25,318 nt of DNA from an uncultured Clostridia bacterium (GTDB taxonomy: Bacteria > Bacillota > Clostridia > TANB77 > CAG-508). Where the stretch lies: positions 1 through 25,318 of the forward strand of contig CAKPIA010000013.1 in assembly GCA_934162205.1 (NCBI GenBank), written 5' to 3'. A program made the translations under genes and the position numbers. How positions within the stretch are numbered: the first letter of the stretch is position 1; each line of letters begins with the position of its first letter. The notes under the pieces were generated by a model. It was given only the letters and a program-made list of their open reading frames with translations. It was not told the DNA's origin and did no database searches. Of the stretch, positions 15,942-23,401 are shown in pieces.

Positions 15942-15944
15942 ATT

Positions 15945-16018
<74 letters not shown>

Positions 16019-16038
16019 ATTTCTCCTGACAGTTATAA

Positions 16039-16067
16039 ATTATAATGGTAAAATTATAATTTGTCAA
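16039..16067 (-). promoter_or_regulatory. Perfect-consensus promoter of tRNA-Gly
   Basis: On the minus strand TTGACA (16062-16067), exactly 17 bp, TATAAT (16039-16044). This matches the sigma-A consensus at every position; it is about 20 nt upstream of the mature tRNA 5' end. Confidence 0.92.
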
Positions 16068-16127
16068 TACTTTTTTAAAATTTTTTGAATTTTTTTGAAT
16101 TTTATTTTTCATATTAACAAAATATGC

Positions 16128-16133
16128 TATAAT
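16128..16133 (+). promoter_or_regulatory. Extended -10 of the dehydrogenase-nucleotidase operon
   Basis: TATAAT preceded by TATGC (extended -10) with no good -35. Transcription would begin near 16140, so the leader before the GGAGG at 16144-16148 is only a few nucleotides. Confidence 0.6.
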
Positions 16134-16153
16134 ATCAACATATGGAGGAATTT

Positions 16154-17728
16154 ATGATAAGAATAAATAATATAAAAGTGACTGATGATTTATCTAATGA
16201 AAATTTAATTAAATATATATGTAAAAAATTTAATATAAATCATGAAAATATAATTAATTGGAATATATCCAAAAAATCAATTGATGCAAGAAAAAAAGAT
16301 AATGTTCATTATGTTTATTCAATAGATATTAATTTAAAAAATGAAAAGAAATATAATAAATTTGAAAGAATTGAAAAATATACTTTTCCTACAATAAAAA
16401 TCAAAAGAAAAAGTGCTTTTAATCCTGTAATAGTTGGTGCAGGCCCTTCTGGTCTTTTTGCAGCATTAACTTTAATTGATAATGGATTTAAACCATTTAT
16501 AATAGAACAAGGTAAATGTGTAGAAGAACGTCAAAAAGATGTTTTAAATTTTACTCAAAATGGAATATTAAACATAAATTCCAATATCCAATTTGGTGAA
16601 GGTGGTGCCGGAACATTTTCTGATGGAAAACTTACAACTGGTATAAATAATCCTTTATGCAAAAAAGTATTAGAAGAATTCCATAAATTTGGTGCTCCTG
16701 AACAAATATTGTATTTATCTAAACCTCATATAGGTACAGATAATTTAATTAAAATAATACACAATATAAGAGAATATATAATATCAAAAGGTGGTACATT
16801 TTTATTTAATGAAAAAGTTATAGATTTTAATATTAAAGATAATAAGATTAAATCTGTAATTTACCAAAATGTAATAAATAAATCCATTTCAGAAATAGAA
16901 ACAGATTCAGTGGTTTTAGCAATTGGACATAGTGCAAGAGATACATTTGAAAAATTATATTCAAAAGGTTTTTCAATGGAAAAGAAAAATTTTTCTGTAG
17001 GTGTCAGAATAGAACATTTACAAGAAATGATAAATATTTCTCAATATGGAACAATAACAAAATTACACCTTCCACCTGCTGACTATAAATTATCATGTCA
17101 TCTTCCAAATGGTAGATCTTGTTATACTTTTTGTATGTGTCCTGGTGGAACTGTAATGGCTTCTTCAAGTGAGGAAAACACTATTGTTACAAATGGTATG
17201 AGCAAATTTTTAAGAGATGGACAAAACAGTAATAGTGCAGTACTTGTTAATATAGTTCCAGAAGATTTTAAAGATTCTTCTGTATTAGCTGGAATACATT
17301 TTCAAAAGGACTTAGAAGAAAAAGCATTCAAATTAGGTGGCTCTAATTACTATGCTCCTATACAAAGAGTAGAAGATTACCTAAAAAATAAAAAGTCTGA
17401 ATTTATAGGAAAAATCAAACCAACTTATAATCCTGGAGTAACACTTTCTAATTTAAACACTATATTTCCAGACTTTGTAAATGATACATTAAAAGAAGGA
17501 ATTTTAAACTTTGATAAAAAACTTAAAGGCTTTGCTAACCCTGATGCAATTTTAACAGGAGTTGAAACAAGAAGTTCTTCACCTGTTAGAATAATTAGAA
17601 ATGAAAATTTAATATCAAATATAGATGGAGTATATCCTTGTGGTGAAGGTGCAGGTTATGCTGGTGGAATAATGTCTGCATCTGTTGATGGTATAAAATG
17701 TGCAATTGCTATATTAGAAAGAGGTTAA
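16154..17728 (+). CDS. FAD-dependent dehydrogenase (COG2509-like)
   Basis: A 524-residue flavoprotein of the uncharacterised NAD(P)/FAD-dependent oxidoreductase family. A ~85-residue N-terminal module precedes the dinucleotide-binding fold PVIVGAGPSGLFAAL (GxGxxG at 95-100, acidic residue near the end of beta2). Further family marks are FGEGGAGTFSDGKL, CMCPGG, and the C-terminal FAD-contacting GVYPCGEGAGYAGGIMSASVDG. An ATG at 16142 is also in frame, but its own bases form the GGAGG site that serves the ATG at 16154, so 16154 is chosen. The proteins are widespread in Firmicutes without an agreed substrate. The following nucleotidase-like gene begins 1 nt after its stop, so they form an operon. 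Confidence 0.93.
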   Translation: MIRINNIKVTDDLSNENLIKYICKKFNINHENIINWNISKKSIDARKKDNVHYVYSIDINLKNEKKYNKFERIEKYTFPTIKIKRKSAFNPVIVGAGPSGLFAALTLIDNGFKPFIIEQGKCVEERQKDVLNFTQNGILNINSNIQFGEGGAGTFSDGKLTTGINNPLCKKVLEEFHKFGAPEQILYLSKPHIGTDNLIKIIHNIREYIISKGGTFLFNEKVIDFNIKDNKIKSVIYQNVINKSISEIETDSVVLAIGHSARDTFEKLYSKGFSMEKKNFSVGVRIEHLQEMINISQYGTITKLHLPPADYKLSCHLPNGRSCYTFCMCPGGTVMASSSEENTIVTNGMSKFLRDGQNSNSAVLVNIVPEDFKDSSVLAGIHFQKDLEEKAFKLGGSNYYAPIQRVEDYLKNKKSEFIGKIKPTYNPGVTLSNLNTIFPDFVNDTLKEGILNFDKKLKGFANPDAILTGVETRSSSPVRIIRNENLISNIDGVYPCGEGAGYAGGIMSASVDGIKCAIAILERG

Positions 17729-17729
17729 T

Positions 17730-18521
17730 ATGTTATATATAAATACAAATAAATTAGAAAAAATAAATTTTACAAAAAATAATTTTTATGTTGTTATAGA
17801 TTTTGATAGAACTTTAACAAGCAATACTTCAGATGGTTCATGGACTGTATTTGAAAATCCTAAAACCTTTAATGAAAATTTTGTTAAAAGTGCTAAGAAG
17901 CTTACTGCCAAATATTATCCTTATGAATTGGATTATAATTTAGATATAAAAACAAAAGAAAAATATATTGAAGAATGGTATTATAAAAATATAAACTTAT
18001 TATATGACTATAATTTAACTTATGATGCATTTTTAAATTGTATGAAAAATAGCAATTTAAAATTTAGAGATGGTGCAAAAGAATTTTTATCATTTTTAAA
18101 TTCTAACAATATACCTGTTATTATATTATCTGCTGGAATTGGAAATGTTATAGAGGAATTTTTAAAAACAAATAATTGCTTTTTTGAAAATATTTTTGTT
18201 GAAAGCAATTTTATAAAATTTAAAGATGGAAAAATGCAACAATTTACTGACAAAATGATTCTTTCTCTAAACAAAAGCACAATAAATTTACCTGATAATA
18301 TAAAAAATTCTTTAAAAGAAAAAGAATATATATTACTTTTAGGTGATTTAATTGATGATATTTGTATGGTCTCTAAAAATGACCTTTATAGAACACTAAC
18401 TATAGGTTTTTTAGAAAATAAAGTTGAAGAAAATATGCAATTTTATAATGATAATTTTGATATTGTATTTACCAATAATACTTCTTTTGAAGAAGTACAA
18501 AAATTAATTTTCAAGAATTAG
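17730..18521 (+). CDS. Nucleotidase-III (UMPH-1)-like HAD phosphatase
   Basis: A 263-residue haloacid dehalogenase-fold phosphatase. Motif I is DFDRTLT (nucleophile Asp24, acid/base Asp26), motif II lies in IILSAGIGNVIEEFL, and motif IV is GDLIDD. The SAGIGxVIEE...VESNFIKF...NKS...LLLGD pattern resembles the cytosolic 5'-nucleotidase III / UMPH-1 branch rather than phosphoserine phosphatase, so I infer a nucleoside-monophosphate 5'-nucleotidase, cytoplasmic and Mg-dependent. All catalytic residues appear present. It begins 1 nt after the dehydrogenase stop with AGAGG as ribosome binding site, and ends at a strong terminator. Substrate is not proven by sequence. Confidence 0.85.
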   Translation: MLYINTNKLEKINFTKNNFYVVIDFDRTLTSNTSDGSWTVFENPKTFNENFVKSAKKLTAKYYPYELDYNLDIKTKEKYIEEWYYKNINLLYDYNLTYDAFLNCMKNSNLKFRDGAKEFLSFLNSNNIPVIILSAGIGNVIEEFLKTNNCFFENIFVESNFIKFKDGKMQQFTDKMILSLNKSTINLPDNIKNSLKEKEYILLLGDLIDDICMVSKNDLYRTLTIGFLENKVEENMQFYNDNFDIVFTNNTSFEEVQKLIFKN

Positions 18522-18529
18522 TAACAGTA

Positions 18530-18564
18530 AAAACCTTCTAAAATCTAAAATTTTAGAAGGTTTT
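18530..18564. terminator. Bidirectional terminator between the nucleotidase and cysteine desulfurase genes
   Basis: Perfect 15-bp arms (18530-18544 and 18550-18564) with a 5-nt loop and A/T tracts on both sides. It serves the convergent genes ending at 18521 and 18569. Confidence 0.88.
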
Positions 18565-18568
18565 ATTA

Positions 18569-19708
18569 TTATATTTTTAATTCATTAATTGATTTTTGAA
18601 TAACATTTATTAAATAATCTACATCTTTTATTGTATTATCTTCTCCAAAGGTAACTCTAAGAGTTCCATTAGCCATATCTGAAGGTAATCCAATTGCAAC
18701 CAATACATGTGAAGGTTCTTGACTTCCAGAATTACACGCAGACCCACTAGAAGCACATATTCCATATTGATCTAATTTTAATAGTAAAGAAACAGCATCT
18801 ATATTTTTAAATGATATATTTGCATTTCCAGGAAGTCTTTTTTCTATATCCCCATTTATCTTTATATCTGGAAATTTATCTTTCATTTTATTTAAAAAAT
18901 AATCTCTTAAATGACTTAAATATTGTTGATGTTTATCCATATTGAAATTAGCAATTTCACAAGCTTTGCCTAGTCCTACAATACCAGCCACATTTTCTGT
19001 TCCGCTTCTTTTTCCTTTTTCTTGATGTCCTCCATCAAGAAATCTATCAAATTCTATACCTTTTTTTACATACAATGCCCCAACACCTTTAGGTCCATAT
19101 AATTTATGACCTGATAATGAAAGCATATCTATCCCCATTTTCTTTACATCTATTGGTACATTTCCCACAGCTTGCACAGCATCAGTGTGCAAAACTATAT
19201 TATTACACTTTGCAATTTTAGAAATTTTTTCTATTGGTTCTATTGTTCCAATTTCATTATTTGCAAACATTATACTAATTAAAATTGTCTCATCTGTTAT
19301 GCTATTTGTTAATTGTTGTAAGTCTATAACCCCACACTCGTCTACGTCTAAATAAGTCACCTTAAATCCTTGCTTTTCTAACGTTTTACAACTATTTAAA
19401 ATTGCATGATGTTCTATTTTTGAAGTTATTATATGATTTCCTTTAGCTTTATTAGCATAACCAAAACCTTTTAATGCTGTATTATCACTTTCAGACCCAC
19501 ATCCTGTAAAGTATATTTCATTTGAATCTGCTGAAATTAATTTAGCAACTCTTTTTCTTGCTTGCTCTATCGCTCTTTTAGCATTTCTTCCTATACTATA
19601 AACAGATGATGGATTTCCATATTGAATAGAAAAATATGGAAACATCTCTTTTAAAACTTCATTTTTTACTTTTGTTGTAGCAGCATTATCAAAATATTTA
19701 ATCTCCAT
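18569..19708 (-). CDS. Cysteine desulfurase (NifS/IscS type)
   Basis: A 379-residue PLP enzyme that takes sulfur from cysteine to form an enzyme persulfide and alanine, feeding Fe-S cluster or thio-cofactor synthesis. PLP-binding Lys202 is in SGHKLYGPKG, the persulfide Cys325 in SSGSACNSGSQEPSHVL, and the conserved HTDAVQA segment is at 174-180. The long active-site loop places it in group I (NifS/IscS) rather than SufS. No iscU-like scaffold or tRNA thiolase follows it, since the next gene is convergent; its acceptor is therefore unknown. The ribosome binding site is AAAGGGGAG. A 63-nt gap separates it from the upstream patatin gene, and the two may be co-transcribed. Confidence 0.95.
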   Translation of the reverse strand: MEIKYFDNAATTKVKNEVLKEMFPYFSIQYGNPSSVYSIGRNAKRAIEQARKRVAKLISADSNEIYFTGCGSESDNTALKGFGYANKAKGNHIITSKIEHHAILNSCKTLEKQGFKVTYLDVDECGVIDLQQLTNSITDETILISIMFANNEIGTIEPIEKISKIAKCNNIVLHTDAVQAVGNVPIDVKKMGIDMLSLSGHKLYGPKGVGALYVKKGIEFDRFLDGGHQEKGKRSGTENVAGIVGLGKACEIANFNMDKHQQYLSHLRDYFLNKMKDKFPDIKINGDIEKRLPGNANISFKNIDAVSLLLKLDQYGICASSGSACNSGSQEPSHVLVAIGLPSDMANGTLRVTFGEDNTIKDVDYLINVIQKSINELKI

Positions 19709-19771
19709 AATTTTCTCCCCTTTTTTCTTTATATATTATTATATTCATTTGGAGATTAAAGTTTTACAATT

Positions 19772-20623
19772 CTATTCTAAAATTCTTTTTATTTCATCTA
19801 TATTGCTCATTACTGCTTTATACCCATATTTATAACAACTATCTAATTTTTCTACATCTAGCAAACCTGTTTTATCAGTTTTTACAGTTAATACATAATC
19901 ACTCATTTTTAAACTTTTTTCAGAAATTTTATTTCCCATTATATCAATTGTTTTCATTGCAATATCCATTATATTGCTTTCATCATTTACTGTATCTGCA
20001 TCAAAATTTACTGCAATAACCTTATCTGCTCCTTGTTTTTTTACTTCATATACTGGGATATTATCTAATGCTCCTCCATCTAAAAATTTATGATTTTCAA
20101 AATCACAAGGACAAAATACAGCTGGAAAGCTACTACTTGCTCTTACTGCTTTTCCTATTGTTATATTTGTTATATATTTATTTTTTTCTGCATTTTCTGG
20201 AATACAATTTGTAAAAATATATTCTTTTGATTCTGTTACATCAACAGCTGGAATTACTATAGGCATTTGTATATCTCTAATTGTTTTTATTCCTTTTCTT
20301 AATGCAATTTCATTATACATACTTTCTATATTTTCACCAGATTTTAAACCAGATAATTTAAGTTTTTTGTTAATCATAAAATTGCTTATACCTGTTATTA
20401 TAGGACTACTATTTATATTAACTATATCTTTTGAATATTTTTTAAATAATATGTAAATATAGTATGGAGAATATCCCATAGCATATAATGATGCAACTAA
20501 GCTTCCAGAACTTGTTCCTCCTATTACATCTATTTTTATATTATTATCTTCTAATGCTTTCAATACTCCTGCGTGAGCTATTCCTCTAATGCCTCCACCT
20601 GACAATGCTATACCAATTTTCAA
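19772..20623 (-). CDS. Patatin-like phospholipase
   Basis: A 283-residue lipid acyl hydrolase of the patatin/RssA type. The N-terminal oxyanion loop is GGGIRG (9-14), the nucleophile elbow is GTSSG with Ser38, and the catalytic Asp is Asp181 in FLDGG, completing the Ser-Asp dyad. No signal peptide or membrane segment is evident, so it is probably cytoplasmic or peripherally membrane bound. The start is TTG at 20621-20623, preceded by AAGGATGATG; no in-frame ATG lies nearby. A promoter is predicted just upstream. Family assignment is firm, substrate unknown. Confidence 0.93.
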   Translation of the reverse strand: MKIGIALSGGGIRGIAHAGVLKALEDNNIKIDVIGGTSSGSLVASLYAMGYSPYYIYILFKKYSKDIVNINSSPIITGISNFMINKKLKLSGLKSGENIESMYNEIALRKGIKTIRDIQMPIVIPAVDVTESKEYIFTNCIPENAEKNKYITNITIGKAVRASSSFPAVFCPCDFENHKFLDGGALDNIPVYEVKKQGADKVIAVNFDADTVNDESNIMDIAMKTIDIMGNKISEKSLKMSDYVLTVKTDKTGLLDVEKLDSCYKYGYKAVMSNIDEIKRILE

Positions 20624-20654
20624 CTTACATCATCCTTTTTACTTTTATATATAT

Positions 20655-20683
20655 TATTTACTATTTACTATGTGTTTAATCAA
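20655..20683 (-). promoter_or_regulatory. Probable promoter of the patatin gene
   Basis: On the minus strand TTGATT (20678-20683), 17 bp, TAAATA (20655-20660). The leader to TTG 20623 is about 25 nt. Confidence 0.45.
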
Positions 20684-20694
20684 TTTTTAGTTAC

Positions 20695-20733
20695 AAAAAA
20701 ATAGTAAATCCAAATTTAGATTTACTATTTTTT
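20695..20733 (-). terminator. Terminator after the WG-repeat gene
   Basis: Perfect 15-bp arms (20696-20710 and 20719-20733) with an 8-nt loop and a T tract on the minus strand. It is symmetric, so it might also act on the plus strand, but no plus-strand gene ends here. Confidence 0.85.
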
Positions 20734-20774
20734 ATATAATAAGAAAGTATTATAATTTCTTATAAAAAATACAT

Positions 20775-22523
20775 TTATTTAATTGCTTCATCTGTATAAT
20801 ACATTTCTCCAAATTCATATTGCACTTTATAATATTTTCCTATAAAATCTGGTTCTTGATTATTTTTAAATTCATATGTTGGATTTAATACTACTTCTCC
20901 ATTTTCATTTATAGAACCCCATTTTCCATTATCTTCTATTCCAGCATATCCATATTTATTAAAATCTGTTACTTTTTGATAATTTGCTTCTACTTTAATA
21001 TTATTATTTTTGTCTACAAATAGCCATTTTCCTTCTTGTTTTGAAGCAAATAATTTGTTATTTAATATTTTTGTATTTTCTATTATATTTCCATCTTGAT
21101 CTAAATATTTTAATTCTTTATCATTGTAAATTTTCAAGTAATTTTCTTCATTTTCTAATGTTGGGCTAGTTAATTCTATAGTTTTTTTCATGTTAGAAGA
21201 ATACAAACTGGTTGTATTTGAATTTAAATCGGAAACTTGTATTATATTTTTACCTTGAACCTTTTCTACAACATCATTATTCAATTCTATTACTATATTG
21301 CCTTTATCATCTATAACACCTAATTTTCCATCTTCACCACATGCAATAAAATAATTTCCGTATACATATTCTATATATAAATATTTTTCTTCTACTATTT
21401 GTTTATTATTAGAATCTATTATTCCGTATAAACTTTTATCATTATTTACTGTAATAGTAATTTTATACTCATTATTATCTGTTTGTATTATACTTTTATT
21501 ATAATCAATATTTACAGCTTTTCCACTTTTATCATATACATATTTATTTTCATCTTTTTTTACATATATATATTCGCCTTTTAATTCTAAATCTGTATAT
21601 TCCACTGGAACAATAATTTTTCCTTCTGCATTAGCAATACCAAATTTTTTTGTTTTTTCTAAAACAAATATCTTACTATTTTCGTCATACTCGATTGCTT
21701 GATATTCATATCCTAACATTTCTTTACCATTTTTTAATAAACCATATTGTCCATTTTTTCTTGCAATTAAAAAGGTTTCATTTTCATTTTGAATTTCTGT
21801 AACTCTAGAAATTTCATTATACTCTATTGGTAGTTGTAATTTACCTTTATTATCTATATATCCATATTTGTATCCATCTTCTGATTTATTTGCAACTATA
21901 TATCCTGCTGATTTATATCCATCTTTTTCATTTGAATAATCATCACTAGTTATATTATCATATTGTGTTTTAATCATAGTTTTTCCTTTTATGTTTATAA
22001 CACCATATTTTTCTTCCTGTTTAACTAATAATTCTCCCTCTTTATAAGAAATACTATCTATATTATCATAAATAGCTTTAGTTAAAGCTTTTCCATCAAA
22101 ATTTATAAGACCATATTTTTCGTTTGCTTTATATTTTAAAACACTTTTTTCATACATTAAATCACTTGCAATATTTTTTAATTTAATTGGTTCAACACTA
22201 TCATATTCCTCAAATAGTTTTTCTTTTTTAGAATTTAATATAAATGTTTCTTCACCTTTATTACAAACAAATACATCTTTAGTTGGATTAGGTATAATTA
22301 TTTTTTCATACTCTGCATCTATTATTGTATTTCCATTATTATCTATTACCCCATAATTATTATTTGTTTTTAAAACAAAATAATTATATTTATCTATTTT
22401 TTCTATAGTATAATTTCTATCATTTTCAGATTTCTTTAGTACCACAAATGTAGCTATTCCTGCAATAATTGCAATAATTAATATTACTGATAAAGTTATT
22501 AAAAATATTTTCTTTTTAGACAT
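20775..22523 (-). CDS. WG-repeat membrane-anchored protein (582 aa)
   Basis: A single N-terminal transmembrane segment (about 4-30) tethers a long array of WG-type repeats, about twelve units of ~40-45 residues, each with a core like YGVIDNNGNTII...Y (for example near 58, 117, 158 and 221), so it should form a repetitive beta-rich extracytoplasmic rod or propeller. WG repeats (PF14903) are of unknown function, often thought to bind proteins or surfaces. Ribosome binding site AAAGGTAGG precedes the ATG. It lies just downstream of a sortase with its own promoter in the gap, but shows no LPXTG-type signal, so it is not an obvious sortase substrate. Confidence 0.9.
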   Translation of the reverse strand: MSKKKIFLITLSVILIIAIIAGIATFVVLKKSENDRNYTIEKIDKYNYFVLKTNNNYGVIDNNGNTIIDAEYEKIIIPNPTKDVFVCNKGEETFILNSKKEKLFEEYDSVEPIKLKNIASDLMYEKSVLKYKANEKYGLINFDGKALTKAIYDNIDSISYKEGELLVKQEEKYGVINIKGKTMIKTQYDNITSDDYSNEKDGYKSAGYIVANKSEDGYKYGYIDNKGKLQLPIEYNEISRVTEIQNENETFLIARKNGQYGLLKNGKEMLGYEYQAIEYDENSKIFVLEKTKKFGIANAEGKIIVPVEYTDLELKGEYIYVKKDENKYVYDKSGKAVNIDYNKSIIQTDNNEYKITITVNNDKSLYGIIDSNNKQIVEEKYLYIEYVYGNYFIACGEDGKLGVIDDKGNIVIELNNDVVEKVQGKNIIQVSDLNSNTTSLYSSNMKKTIELTSPTLENEENYLKIYNDKELKYLDQDGNIIENTKILNNKLFASKQEGKWLFVDKNNNIKVEANYQKVTDFNKYGYAGIEDNGKWGSINENGEVVLNPTYEFKNNQEPDFIGKYYKVQYEFGEMYYTDEAIK

Positions 22524-22556
22524 TTTATCTACCTACCTTTGTTTTTTGATAAATGA

Positions 22557-22586
22557 ATTATATCACAATATATAATTATTTTTCAA
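22557..22586 (-). promoter_or_regulatory. Promoter of the WG-repeat gene
   Basis: On the minus strand TTGAAA (22581-22586, inside the last codons of the sortase gene), 18-bp spacer and TATAAT (22557-22562). Confidence 0.5.
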
Positions 22587-23199
22587 TTCCTTGGATACAT
22601 CTTCTAAAATTTGGTTCGTTTTCTACACAAGTAATTAATGTAATCTTATTATCGTCTGTATTTTTTAACATACTCCAATCTGTATCTTTAATTATTTCTA
22701 TTTTATCTACTATATATATTTTTTTAAAATTATTATATGTATAAATTATTTCATCATCTAATTTTAACTTTTTTAAATTTTCAAAATAATTCACTGGATA
22801 TCCTCTATTATGGGCCGCTAACCCTATATTTCCTTTCTTTTTAGAAGTATTTTCAAAATGCCCAACATATTTATTCATAACATCACTACTTGTTCCTTCT
22901 GCTATTGGAGCAGATAAAGATATTGATTTTATTTCTATTTTCCATTCTTTATTTTGTTTTTTATTTGAATTTGTTTTATTTTCTTTTATTGGGTTTTGGA
23001 AACTATCTGTTTTATTTAATACATTATCACTTTTCTCTGTGTTTTCGGTGGTGTTTATTTTGTTTCCTACTTCTATTAAATTTTCATTATAATTTGAAAT
23101 TGATTTTAATGATAAAGAATAAATATAATTTAGACTAAAAAATATTATTATTGAAATAATTAAAGAAACCAGATTTATATTTAGTTTTGTATAACTAAT
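22576..23199 (-). CDS. Sortase (class D-like) with probable ATT start
   Basis: A cysteine transpeptidase that attaches surface proteins to the envelope. Catalytic residues: His in GLAAHNRG (about 130), Cys in TLITC (about 191) and Arg in FRRC (about 199-200). Starting at the first ATG (22878) would give only 100 residues and drop the anchor. The frame stays open upstream to a TAA at 23260-23262 and encodes a transmembrane segment INLVSLIISIIIFFSLNY, a hydrophilic linker of ~55 residues and the WKIEIKSISLSAPIAEGTSSDVMNKY lead-in expected of a full sortase. That extension contains no ATG, GTG or TTG. AAGGA (about 23207-23211) lies 7 nt before ATT 23197-23199, with another ATT directly upstream at 23200-23202. 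I read 207 residues from 23199. A large surface protein is encoded upstream. Confidence 0.8.
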   Translation of the reverse strand: MSYTKLNINLVSLIISIIIFFSLNYIYSLSLKSISNYNENLIEVGNKINTTENTEKSDNVLNKTDSFQNPIKENKTNSNKKQNKEWKIEIKSISLSAPIAEGTSSDVMNKYVGHFENTSKKKGNIGLAAHNRGYPVNYFENLKKLKLDDEIIYTYNNFKKIYIVDKIEIIKDTDWSMLKNTDDNKITLITCVENEPNFRRCIQGIEK

Positions 23200-23205
23200 A
23201 ATAAA

Positions 23206-23214
23206 TTCCTTCTT
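23206..23214 (-). promoter_or_regulatory. Ribosome binding site that sets the sortase start
   Basis: AAGAAGGAA on the minus strand just upstream of two consecutive ATT codons. A TATAAT-like -10 box lies about 45 nt further upstream near 23257-23262, so the leader is short and includes this site. Confidence 0.55.
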
Positions 23215-23358
23215 TCTTTTTTGATTTAATTTTGTTGAAATAAATATTTCTACATTATATTAATATCAAATACATTTAAAGTAAAGCTTTTTTCATCTAC
23301 AAATTTCGACATTGATTAGTATATGTAGGTAAAAAAATATATATTTATTCTTATTAAC

Positions 23359-23399
23359 AAAATAATAGAACTATGTTTTTTACATAGTTCTATTATTTT
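23359..23399 (-). terminator. Terminator of the surface-protein gene
   Basis: Perfect 17-bp arms (23359-23375 and 23383-23399) with a 7-nt loop, starting 2 nt past the stop codon of the surface protein. A T-rich tract follows on the minus strand. It separates that gene from the sortase. Confidence 0.9.
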
Positions 23400-23401
23400 A
23401 A

